Origin: Atriophallophorus winterbourni
Lineage: Eukaryota; Platyhelminthes; Trematoda; Plagiorchiida; Microphallidae
Length of the DNA: 64,000 nucleotides
NCBI GenBank assembly: GCA_013407085.1
Contig: JACCGJ010001492.1
Coordinates: forward strand, 62,001-126,000
Direction: 5' to 3'
The translations under genes were made by a program, and so were the position numbers. Within the stretch, counting starts at the first letter, position 1. Every line of letters begins with the position of its first letter. This document shows positions 34,260-45,540 of the stretch, in pieces. The notes under the pieces are model-generated. The model was not told the origin of the DNA. It saw nothing but the letters and a program-made list of their open reading frames with translations, and made no database searches.

Positions 34260-34610
34260 GATGGGAAGACCTGACACGGAGATCTGTTCGGTTGGGCGAC
34301 CACAACAGATGTTGCTGGCTCCTTCTGAACTGGTCGGGGAAACAAAGCTACTCAAATGTGCCAGTCTGGAGAACGGTTCATACACGCTTAATTGCGATCG
34401 GTCAAACGGTGGACGGTAATCCAGGTCGTTGAGGCAATGGTAATGGTCGGGGGTTCGAGGTCCACCCGAAGCGAAGGATATGCACTGCTAATGAGCTCAA
34501 ATACGAGCGAAACTCGAGTCCAGTGCTTCCATTATGGACCGTCGTGATCAACTTTGTGAATAGTTCAATGGGCTTGGCACGGACGAGTAGTCACAAATAA
34601 ACAACATATT
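34260..34610 (+). repeat. Possible SINE-like sequence
   Basis: This is a locally GC-richer segment in AT-rich DNA. GGGGTTCGAGGTCCACCCG at about 34449-34467 resembles a pol III B box with one extra base. A weak A-box-like stretch lies about 25 bp upstream. No second copy was found in the window and no target duplication was identified, so this remains a suggestion. Confidence 0.25.
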
Positions 34611-34779
34611 CTCCAAAAATTGCTTAAAGTCAAACTTATCAGGATTCTGAATATCTATCCAGACAGGCTTTGTGGGTGGAAAGTGTTGCAAAACTTGCAC
34701 GTACAGCCAAATACCACCCAAGAGAAAGGAAATACCGCCTAATGGACGCTTATACAGAGCTAGTCAATATGGCGGTTTT

Positions 34780-34926
34780 AGAAGAAATCGTTGCTGTTTA
34801 TCAACCCTATTTCAAAGAGCGAATACTAAAACTAAAGCTACACGATTTTAACCAACGACGGATATGAAGTGACCTCCTGTTGGCATTCAAAATCTTGCAT
34901 ACTGAGAACCATCCTCTTAAACATTT
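34780..34926 (+). mobile_element. CR1-like fragment used as insertion site
   Basis: It encodes ERILKLKLHDFNQRRI, a stop, then SDLLLAFKILHTENHPLKHL, matching the late C-terminal part of CR1 ORF2. It is interrupted at about 34927 by the 5'-truncated start of the next copy. Confidence 0.65.
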
Positions 34927-35743
34927 GATCTCGGAATCTGGGTATCTGGCACTTTGAAGTACAGCCTACAGTGCGAAGCCGTCTACAAGCGTGCGTGCAG
35001 CTTGCTCGGTTTGCTGAAACGCATTTTCGGACGTTTCCCACCACACTCACTCACGAAAATACTAAACACTTACATACATCCTGTCGTTGACTACGCTGTA
35101 CAAGCTTGGACGCCATGGATGGAAAAAAACATCTCGCTCCTCGAACGAATTTATCACAAGGCAAACAAAACGGTTACCGGATTGAATAATTTACCCTTTG
35201 AGCAGCGACTGACCAGACTTGGACTATGCACCGTCGATCGCAGACGTATCCTACACGACTTTACTCTGACATATTGAATAATCTACGCGAAATCCCACCC
35301 TCTCAAACACCTCTTCAAGTTTGGTTCCGTTGTCCCCACACACAGTCACCCTTTGACCCTTCAAATCCCACACTCACGATTGAATTGTCGTCGTAACTTC
35401 TTCGATGTTCGTGTATGCTTCTTGTGGAATAGCTTGCCGATAGATATTGTTACCTCAGCGAACGAGCACATCTTTAAACAAAGGTTACGAAACCTTATGT
35501 TAAGAACTACTGCGTTGGCCCTTGCCTATTGATGTCTATATTTTTTAACGCACGGAACTACCGTCCATCCAAAGATTCTTTTCCCTCAGTCTGTGTCGCC
35601 ATTGGGGATTATTTTGCTCCACCTATGAAGAACATGGATATGATCATACAAGTAGCGATTTTTTTAATTTTTTATACGTATATCCTATGGTATTGTACAT
35701 CAATTTGCTTTTTTAACAATAAATCTTGAATATCTTGAATAAA
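34927..35743 (+). mobile_element. CR1-like copy, near-identical to the 3' end of the 14-17 kb element
   Basis: The sequence follows 16262-17075 base for base with few differences, from LGIWVSGTLKYSLQCEAVYK to the 3' UTR and the tail AATAAATCTTGAATATCTTGAAT (35720-35742). One stop (TGA at 35275-35277) interrupts the C-terminal region. It is 5'-truncated downstream of the FADD motif, so it has no enzymatic domain. Confidence 0.92.
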
Positions 35744-36199
35744 GCGCAATGGCCTTACTCGAACATGAAAACATTCAAAGGCTTTAAGCATTCCGCATTC
35801 CGGATTGGACATTCGACGTATTTTTTCTCGGTCAGAATTTGTTCCACTTAAAACATTTTTATTAAAGTAATCATACGCTCGGAATCTGTTACGATTTTAG
35901 CTTCTAAACTCGCTGAGTATCCATGGGATGTGACTGTCCCTATTGATTTTTGAGAGATTTTATATCTTTACTCCATATACCTCGGCATCCTGTGGATATT
36001 ATTAAACTTGCAGCTTTTTCAATCATAAGACTTTCTGAGTTCTGAGTCGTAACTCACCGAAAACTGCCATCAGCAGCTGTTACAACCATCGTTTGAATTG
36101 TTTACGAATTCTTTAATCGAAGCATTGGTGCCAATAGATAAGCAAACGATTTATTTTTCTTGTTTAAAAAGAGCGATAGTCGTTCAGATTATTCAAACT

Positions 36200-37015
36200 A
36201 CCGTCCTGAATACTTTATCCTCGCTTTGTGACGAGGAAAATGGTTTAGCAATAGGAATCGTAAAAGATACTTTCATGCATGGTAAATTTGCTGACGGTAC
36301 CCGAACGTTTGCCCAAGAAGGCAGCATCTACGCTAGCTTTCTGCATGTGCCAAAAGTTATCGAAAGAGTTCAACACTAATAATACTAAAAAACTACGCAA
36401 ATTAAAATCAGCGGACAGCTCCTCGTAAGGCTTAATAGGTATATCTCTGAGCGCAAGCCAAATGTGTAAAATAGCGGTGTGTGTTCACGCGTTCGCGATG
36501 CCACTTGTGCTTGGGATAGAACTTTCCCGGTTTACGTCAGACCTACCAAAATGCTATTAGGCAAGACGGTTTTCTTTGCGGATGAGATTAAAAGGCGGAA
36601 GCGGATTATATCTATTGTGGACCGATCGAGATTTTGATGGTCGGTGAGGAATGGGCCTGCTTACAATTTAAACAAGGCCAGATGCTGCAAATTGATGACC
36701 CATTCCAATACACATATCATGTTCAGCAGACAAATGTGAACTAAATCAATACAGAATTATTTATTGGATTCTGGGTATCTGACAGCCTAAAGAACAGCAT
36801 TTATTGTGAGTTCATTTACAATCGTGATTACGGCCTTCTTGGTATGCTGCTACGAATTTTTCGAAAGTTCTCACCTGGAAATATGCCCACAATGATGAAG
36901 ACACACATAGTTCTAATAATGGAACATGAATCACAACCTTGCACTCCATGGCTCAAAAAGATATTCTATGGCTTGAAAGAATATACCATCGTGCAACCCA
37001 TCTCATGAATTGTTT
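36200..37015 (+). mobile_element. Old CR1-like RT fragment
   Basis: GSIYASFLHVPKVIERVQH near 36320-36378 corresponds to the LDISKAFDRV block. FFADEIKRRK near 36570 corresponds to the catalytic FADD block with D changed to E. GLLGMLLRIFRKFSPGNMPT, CTPWLKKDILWLERIYHRAT and HLM follow at 36830-37005. Stops and frame changes are frequent. Confidence 0.75.
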
Positions 37016-40008
37016 CTAGAAACCAACGCACGAGAAATGGATGCAACTGCTGAGCCATCCCACTCCATTTCAAATAAGCTTTCGGAGTGAAGTGATACTT
37101 ACATAAAAATATGACATACTCCAAAAAATCAATTAAAACATGTATACATATAGCGCTAGTCGCGACATACACACAACCACTTAGTGAGATTACAAACTCC
37201 GCGTTACCCCGTCGCCGATATTTTTATTTTGTGTGCCAGTTTCCTTTGCAGTAACAAGATTTTACGGCACTGATTTATTAACTCGCGGTGAGAACTCAAC
37301 TCTACTTAACTGAAGATTATATGACGATGAATAATTTATTTTCGATGAACCAGTATTGCATATGCAAAGGTAATTGTGAAGTCATGTAACCATACATTCT
37401 TAATTCTGTAAAAAAAAGATAATAAAGTATTGTTACTCATGAGTAGTTCAAACATATAACAGGCATTCAACTCGTACAACGTAGGCTAAGTTGACGCAGT
37501 GTTGAGAATTCCACTTGAAGGTTGACGTATAAGAAAATTATCGACATAATATTGCAGAAAAAGATGTCCCTTGTTATTCTGAATAGTTCAGTCAAGAATT
37601 CAACGGTTACTCATAATTTACTGAAAATTCAGAATGGAATAAGTGATTTTTTATCAATTATAGATATTCAACCACAAAAATTTAACATATCGTTTCATAC
37701 ATTCTATCATACTTGATTTCATATAATCTAACGAAGCTATTCGAGCTTATTGAAATTGTTTCGTAAAAAGAACGATTGTTCAAGTTTATTGTTTTGGCAA
37801 GTCGATTTCACTATACTGATTCATGTTCATTTTACAACTCGCAACATCTTAGATTATCATATAGAACTCAGAGAGCAAATTAAAAATAGTTATTTTTAAT
37901 TTGATGTGATAGTTCCAACATATTTGATTAAAATACAACAAAAAAATAAGAAAGACTACTATTACTAGCAATGTTATAATAAGGTGTGTATTGTGATGGT
38001 AGTCACAGTGTATTTTTGATTCAGATTCTGATCATTCCGAGGTGTAAAATTGGTACGAACAATAGTTTGGAAATGACTGCGACGGATTAACAAGCCGTCC
38101 AGTTGCCTATATACGTGGATGCGTCATGATTCGTATTTTGTTATGCACGAAACAAACGCTTTTGACCAATTGGCGTTATGAGGTTCGTGGTTGAACGCAA
38201 TAAGCGTTGACCGCAGGGATGAATCGAAACGCATCGACAAGTGGGTGCATCGAGTGACCTCGAAGCCTGCGCAAACAACGTACTCCACGATAAGAAGGCG
38301 AACTCGGTTTGGCCTGACCTAATCTTTCCTAATCCATCAGCCTCACGTATACACGTGGTGATTTTAAAATGACAATCAATAATACTGTAATTCATATTCT
38401 CATTGTTGATGTTATATACTTAATAATATCCCGGGGAATTCGAGTACAGAGCGTGGTCGATTCTCACTTCTATTCGTTGATTGGTAATTTCGTTGAATTC
38501 AGTACAACACAGCTTCTTGCTAAAGAAACCAGTGATCAGTACCGGGCCTGTGAAACTCAGCGTCGTGGTTATGGATTAAAAATTGAAATGTCAAGATACA
38601 TTTAAATCTATTGGGGCAGTGTCTTCGTTGGAGCCTCATTTCCAACTAAACGCGTAAACAATATTCGAATCCGCGAAGGAAAACATCTGTGTTTTCCAAG
38701 CGAACAGCAATACACAAATGGTTGTCCTGCAGAAGACAACATTATACAAATTTCACATTACAAGGAACAAACAGTCCTCACACCATCCCGGCGTTGACGT
38801 TTGTCAATTGTAGGAAGCACATCTTTGCCAACATTTCACCCAATGTTCCAGAGCGAATTCTGTTTACGAAAATAGAAATGCTCCAAAATTTTTACACCTT
38901 TGGTTGCCTTAGTTAAATACGGGAAAAAAGCACCGCGCTTCGATGGTTCAGTTGAAAATAGATATTGATCATGGTATACTAAGTCCAAGTTTGTATACGT
39001 GTATGAACATGTGACGTCTGTGTTCGAACAGGAGACAGAACTTACATACACAATTCACACTAATCCCATTAACAACCACGCGGTTTACAATTTTTGCATT
39101 CAGAGTGTACAAGATCTTGTAGATATTTGCACAGACATTTAACAATTTAACGGTGAGCTTTTCTAGAAGAAACGAATGATAAGTTCATCTGAAGTTCCAT
39201 CAGTCAAATGTACTCATAGTTACTTAGTTGCTCATGCCCAGGTTTCAAACAGATCTAGGCATTTCGCATACACACCGGAAGAAATACAGTCCGAAACCGC
39301 ATTGCTTTCTGGAGAACGATTATATCCAATGAACGCGATATCATTTTCCGTATATAGGTTTGAAGCAGTGAGTCTAATCACACCAAGTTTTCCAGCTAAT
39401 GCCATTCTGAACATGGACACATTGCACCCCGTATTATTCCAGACAAGCAACACACCGTATCAGCCATTGTAATTCACTTTTCTCAATAATGATTGACCGA
39501 GAACGAGACAAGAAAAACGAAACAAAAGGTGGAACATCAAATTCGAGCAGAAAGCAAGACTCGCTTTCACTCCCGTTCGCAATTCATTCTCGAAAGCTCA
39601 ATCTGGTCGCGAGACCACGCACGTTGAAGTGGCGCAGGTAAGACATACATTCGATCCATCACATACGCATGCTTCCCATTACCGCCTCCCCCACGCGCAC
39701 ACACACCAGACGAGTTTTGTTTGTCTATTGGCAAGCAAACATCTTGAGATGGTCAACAAAGGATCGATTGATGTCTACGTTCGTGGTGTTCTACGAGTGA
39801 ACTTCAGATGGGAGTTGTGTGTGTGTGCGTGTGTGTTTGTCAACTGCTATCAGAACGAAGATTCAGCGGTGTTAGTTGTTTGGTTCTCGTTTTGAGTTAA
39901 TTAATCCAGTAGCAAACATCTCTAGAGAATTGACGCCGTATGTACATTGGTTTTCCTGTTGGCGGGCATGCAATTGAGCGAACAGCACGAGACTAAAGCG
40001 CGTCTTGA
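37016..40008. other. No supported gene
   Basis: Lies downstream of the arrestin gene. Open frames (37522-37716, 38141-38395 minus, 39176-39472, 39629-39895) lack recognisable domains. Short CA/GT runs occur near 39700 and 39818-39838. Confidence 0.5.
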
Positions 40009-40994
40009 TTATAATACATGAATATGAGCTCCCGAGTGTTGCGAAAGTGATTCGATCGGTTCTGTGGGGAATCGATGTTCGACATCGTCATCACTATGCG
40101 AACCTGCTGCTTTCGGATTCTGGTTTTCAAGTTCTAGCCCAGATTGCACTGGGTTATCAGGAGGATTTGATGTTGTAGATGGCTTCATCCAAACGTAATC
40201 GGCTTGGATAGAACGGCGGGGGATTGATTTCAAGATTGGTTTTGATATACGGGAAAACTCATCGTGGAGTAAAATGGGTGAAGAAAATTGACGATGTGGT
40301 AAAAAGTTGACCAGCTTAGTTTTTCCAAATCCAGGATCAAGCGGTTTAGGATGGAAATCACGAGAAACATTGGAGACACTGCTTATTTTTGTTGATCCGT
40401 GGAGGGGGGATGCAGTCACACGATTGTCTTGAGACCTAGTGTCGCCACTTGAAGTGCTCGTGTCAGATGAGAGATCAAAGGATAACTGACGTGGCGGATC
40501 ATTAATGGACGGTATGTGTTCAAGGAACGAATCAGTCACAACAGTAACTCTATGACCATCGTCAAAAAACTGATGGCAAGACAAGATTGGCGTTGTCTCA
40601 GAGGAATCACTTTCAGAGGTACGAGTTTCACTTTCGTATTCTTGATCGATTGAGCTGCTTATGTTTTGCGAGGGCGACGTTTCTGTAGCCATAACTAATG
40701 CATCGGATTCAGGACATCGCGAACTCGCGCAGGATGGAGTTTTCTCTGTGGAAGTCGTGGGGCTGTTTTCCACAAATTTGTTTGTAAACACATGGGAACT
40801 CAAAGTGAAGTTATCTCCTTCGGGCAAGGTGGGAATACACGGTTTCGTATCAGGAGCCCTCGGTTTGAAGTATCGATAGACTGGAGCGAGTCGAGATCGT
40901 TTAAAACCATTGATGCTCGAACGTGCCGAGATTGTTGGATTGTACTCTGTAATTTCACCCGAAGCGTAGTCGAATGAAGCATAGCAGGGAACCA
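40009..40994 (-). CDS. Alpha-arrestin last exon (C-terminal tail)
   Basis: The acceptor is a clear pyrimidine tract (TTTCTTCCTTTTGTTTATTAATCAG) directly before 40994. The exon completes a valine codon split G|TG and stays open for 327 residues to TAA at 40011-40009. The tail starts VPCYASFDYASGEITEYNP and continues with LAPVYRYFKPRAP. It then becomes rich in Ser/Thr/Asp/Glu (for example SESDSSETTP and SSDTSTSSGDTRS), which suggests disorder and phosphorylation sites. No PPxY motif, the usual docking site for Nedd4-type ligases in alpha-arrestin tails, is visible; APVY is the closest. No convincing AATAAA was located nearby. Confidence 0.82.
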
Positions 40995-41753
40995 CTGATT
41001 AATAAACAAAAGGAAGAAACACAATTATTAAAGTATACCACCTAATAAACTGTGTATTCTGACGCGAAAACTGGATCAAAACAATGATGCTATTGAGAAA
41101 AGAAAGTTACTTCGAGCATCAACCGTTAGAAAAAAACTTGGATAAACTATCAAGAAAGCAAAGCATGTGTATCACGGACGAAAATTCACAACAGCAAATT
41201 GATTCAAAGCTCATCTGCAAAATAATATCAGAATGTAAATTTGAAAAACAAACGGTTGAACCTAAAAAACTGCTCTAACCGATAATACTTGACGTGACGT
41301 GCGGTTGGATTAATTTTGACCTCCGATATTTTTGGATATAACTTTCTTGGTTTTCATCCGATCGGTTTGATTTTTGGATATCTATGTGAAAGCTTGCTAC
41401 GTCGGATCTATTCATACAAGAATCATCCATCTGCGACGTGTCGTTCTTTGTGTACGTCAACCGTGGATTTTTCTACAGTTTGTTCGTTTATTGGAATCGC
41501 TTTTGTGTTTCTGCTGTTCGATTACCCCATTGGTGTTTATCACTGTCGGGAACTACTCGGAGAAATACACAACGTGATATCAAATTCACGCCAAAAATCT
41601 CAAAGGGAATCTGGCAAATTAGCAGCTAAATCGAGTGACGAAATTTTCCGACAACCCGTCATTTTCCGTCAACTCCGCCCAATACCACACAAACCAACCG
41701 CAGCCGTATCGATTTTTGTGCTCTGATTTGTACTTTTGGTTGACCCCGTTAAC

Positions 41754-43293
41754 ATGAAACAATCTGATGTTCGCGAAACGTGCGTCGTCTGCATGAAAGT
41801 CGTCAGTGGTAAGGTCAAATCTGTCACGTGTCAAAACTGTTCCCACAAATGCCACGCAAAATGCGACAAATCATTGACCTCGGATGCGCTATCGATCCTG
41901 ATGGATGAAAACATGCCTGGTGTATGCTACGTGTGCAAAAGTTGTCGAGCTAAACCAAACGCAGATTTAACTGCTCGAACAAGTGTTGCGCAAAGCAACC
42001 TGGATGATCGGATGCTGAGCTTAGAGCTTATCATACAAACGTTGAAGACATCGGTAGAGACTCAAAATTCTCAGTTTGCCAGTATGTTTTTCAATAAATC
42101 GGAAACCACTGACGGTAATACCAGTCAGATAAACGCTAAATCTTCGATCTTTCAACACGAATGTTCAGCTGTTGCAAATGTGCCGGAGTGTCTTGAGGAG
42201 CGTCCTTTTCATCAAAAGGCCACCTTTACAAATGCGACTGTTAAAGGCCTGTCTGCCCAAAACATCCCTGGTTCGCAAAAAGATACGAAGCCAAAGCCAC
42301 CTGCTCACCCGAAGGATCAGCGAAAACCCTTCAGGTTCAAAACCAAAAGTCATGGTGCAAAACACTCCCAAAGTGGACACTATAGGTATTCGATCTAAGG
42401 TAGTTGAAACGTCCAGCAACCAGCGAAAGCGCCAAACACACAGTGTACATTCAGTCCATGGACTAAGCGTGATTTGCACCAACGTAAAGGAAACGAGTGC
42501 CACCTTACTAGGGGACAGGCTAAAGCACGATAAAGAAGAATGGAAAAGGTTGTGCAACAACATGGACTTGGAGCCAGTTGAACCACTATCATTGATACGA
42601 CTAAGTCGTAAACCTACTTCTTCAAATCTGGACCAGCCAAGATTGCTTAGAATCACGGTTCACTCTGAAAGGGATCTTGAAAACATCTTACTATCCGCTT
42701 TTCTCCTGCGTAAGGAGCGTTCAGAGACCACTGCAAGGATCTTTGCTGATGTGCCCTGGTGGGAAAGGGCCCGAAAGGACCAGCAACAAAACCAAACGAA
42801 ACAGAGGGATGATCGAAGTATAATCCTTTTGGGAGTTCCAGAAGCTGATGAAGCAACTGATAAAGCGGTGCAGCGCAAACACGATCAGTTACAATGGAGA
42901 TTCCTCAGTGATATACTTGGTTTGCATGATGTAGCTGTGACGGACACGTTCCGCATCCCCAAATCTACGAATTATAAGGGCATCGGTCCTAAGCCCCTTA
43001 AAATAACGTTCTTGCGTAATGATATGTTGAACACGGTCAAAACTCGTTGGGAAAATGGCCGCAGAATAATCCCGCGAGAAATTAGACTAGGTGCATCGAA
43101 ACACCATATTGGAAAGATAGATGCACCACTAAGTTCAATAGAAACACTACCAAGTCAATCAGTTGTTGACGTGTCAGAAACAATTTCAGCCGATACGATA
43201 GATCACTGTGTTCCAACAGTACAACCCCAAAACGATCAAGCATCCCTGCAAGCAAAAAACCTTCAGTTGCCGACTCTGGAGGAGTCGGCCTAA
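41754..43293 (+). pseudogene. CR1-like ORF1 (PHD-type zinc finger), one frameshift
   Basis: The first ATG is at 41754 (MKQSDVRETCVVC). Residues about 9-75 form a PHD-like zinc finger: CVVC, CQNC, HKCHAKC and CYVCKSC. This frame runs to 42398 and then stops. The continuation lies in a second frame from about 42310 to 43293 and includes RLLRITVHSERDLENILLSA then FLLRKERSE (an RRM-like segment) and DDRSIILLGVPEADEATDKA. It ends LQLPTLEESA. CR1-clade ORF1 proteins with PHD fingers and RRM-like domains bind RNA. One indel separates the two halves. Confidence 0.82.
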
Positions 43294-43355
43294 CATATAT
43301 TCTGCACTCCACTAGCCTTCTTCCCCACACCCCATCCTTGTTGAGAAAAACAACT

Positions 43356-45400
43356 ATGAAATGCATCTACACCAACGCACAATGTCTCGGAAACAAAATC
43401 GGTGAACTGCGTGCAGTTTTTTGAGATGTTCACCAGACATCATCGCCGTAACGGAAACGTGGCTGCAGACTCAGCAAACAAATAGTGAACTTGAATTACC
43501 AGGAATGTCACTTATTCGTCATGACCGTGAAACCAGAGGAGGAGGAGTAGCTTTGTATTATAGCCAAAACCTTCTGTGCCGTGAGATTACGGATCCAGAC
43601 ATCGTGTTACTGGATACACTCTGGTGCTCAATCCGACTAGCTAACGGTGAAGACTGTGTTTTGGGAGTAGTATATCGCCCACCGTCTGCACAGGAAACTT
43701 ACAATCTGGCCCTACTGGATAAAATTCGCATGGTTACTTCCAGATACACTTGTGGATTTTTGATTATGGGTGACTTCAATTTACCGAATCTGCAGAGCAG
43801 TACCATTTACCCAGAACACTCCCTCGAGCGCGCATTCAGTGAGTTGTTTGACGATATTCCTCTTTATAACCACATTACATGTAATACCCGATACCGCGGA
43901 AACGATTTACCCTCACTCTTAGATCTCGTTCTGACAAGCAATGAACATGACATTGATAACGTTGCTTACGAAAGTCCACTGGGACTAAGTGATCACGTCG
44001 TCATCCAGTTTGACTATCTGTTTGAAGCTGTAAGAACAAATGATGCCCGTAAAAGAGTTAGGCGGATCAACACTATGGCGTTGAGTGATGCTCTGAAAAA
44101 CACGTTTAACTGCCAACCGGAAACCAGCAACGTACATGACTTTTGGATATGGCTAATATCTAATCTCAAAAGTTCAATCGAAGTGAGCTCCGAATTTGTC
44201 CTCAGGAACTCAAGAAAAAACTTTGAATTTAAATTAAGAAGCCGAACTCGTAAGTGGTTAACGGTACGAAACATTGCTTGGCGACACCATCGGCAAAACC
44301 CATCATCCGAGACCTGGGAAACATTCCGTTTACTGCGGAACAAAGTAAACAAATTTGTCATCCAAGACAAGTTGTGCTTCCAAGAAGTGATATCAAGCAT
44401 GATGGAGCGAAACCCCAAAATACTATATCGTATGGTTAACGATCAAGCTAAGGTGAAACCTGGAGTAGCGTCCGTGAACACATCAGCTGGACCAACAACA
44501 ACTGCAGCAGAAACTGCTGATGCTTTAGCCACGTTTTATTCATCGGTATTCAACCCGATAGAACATGCAATAAACAGCCCAAATCCAACACTTTCAAACA
44601 CGGTTGCCCTAAGTGAAATAAGTGTCACTGAGAAACGCGTCCTCCAAGGTTTATTTAATCTTAAAACCGGAAAGTCTCCTGGGGCCGACGGAATAACCCC
44701 GAAAATATTGAAGCAATTTGCGAGTTTGCTATACAAACCACTCACTTATTTGTTCGAGCAAACACTGGCAAGTGGAGTGATTCCTACAGATTGGAAACGA
44801 GGAATAATTTCTCCAATTTACAAAGGTGGAAATCGCTCCGATGTTTCCAATTACCGACCCGTTACTCTGTTACCAGTGATTTCAAAATTACTTGAGCGAC
44901 TCATTGTTGACGATCTAATGAAACATTTCGAGAATAATCAGTTGCTTTCGAGGAACCAGCATGGATTCAGACGAAATTATTCCTGTTTGTCTAATTTACT
45001 GGTAACGCTAGATGATTGGACAAAATCGGTAGATAAAGGACAAGCAATACACGCGTGCTACTTGGATATTTCAAAATTCGATCGTGTTGACCATTCCCTA
45101 CTACTGCAGAAGCTTGAAAGGCTTGGTAATCACTGGAAAGTTTGCTGAATTGGCTAAATGACTACCTATCGCACTAACCAGGTACGTGTTGATGGTGCAT
45201 TATACACCGCGAAGGATACGAAGAATTATGGACCTAGCGTCTGGTGCTGGTCGTACCCCATTCCCGCCTGAACTGTAGAAGGTATTTTTACTCTGTCCGT
45301 GTCTGTTTTACTTGGAACAGTTTACCTTCAACCATTGCTCACGCCACTAGCTTGCATGACTTTAAAACGAAATTAGACGAATTTTTATTCGTTTTTTTAT
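43356..45400 (+). pseudogene. CR1-like ORF2, frameshifted and lacking the RT catalytic core
   Basis: It starts MKCIYTNAQCLGNKIGELRA at 43356. A T-run near 43418 shifts the frame to RCSPDIIAVTETWL. The endonuclease is intact (GGGVALYY, GVVYRPPS, IMGDFNLPNL, SLLDLVLTS, GLSDHVVI). RT begins with KSPGADGITPKILK, IYKGGNRSDVSNYRPVTLLP, QHGFRRNYSCLSNLL and LDISKFDRVDHSLLL, where the usual alanine (SKAFDR) is deleted. After VRVDGALYTAKD near 45215 the sequence jumps to VVPHSRLNCRRYFYSVRVCF and WNSLPS. Relative to other copies about 0.75 kb, including GVPQGSVL and FADD, is missing. Confidence 0.88.
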
Positions 45401-45540
45401 TTTTTTTAATTCGTTTCCAGAACACTTACATACTGTTTAATCTATGTTCTTATATTGTTTATACGCTTACCATCCTATGGTTGTTGTTAAGCTTGTTGCT
45501 TTTTAGACCATTAAAAACCTTGAGTTACCTTGAATTTTCA

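Larger units (their letters stand above)
41290..45540 (+). mobile_element. Nearly full-length CR1-like element in arrestin intron
   Basis: It carries about 460 bp of 5' leader, ORF1 (41754-43293), ORF2 (from 43356) and a short 3' UTR ending CCATTAAAAACCTTGAGTTACCTTGAAT at 45507-45534. It lies antisense to the arrestin gene, wholly inside its last intron. ORF2 lacks the catalytic half of RT through an internal deletion. The 5' boundary is approximate; no clear target-site duplication was identified. Confidence 0.9.

Noticed and set aside
39629..39895. Coding exon or promoter of a plus-strand gene
   Set aside because: The open frame is largely CA/GT-rich low complexity with no recognisable domain and no supporting exons.
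41316..41726. 136-codon open frame upstream of the CR1 ORF1 as a separate gene
   Set aside because: It lies in the element leader; overlapping frames of similar length exist there and none has a domain.
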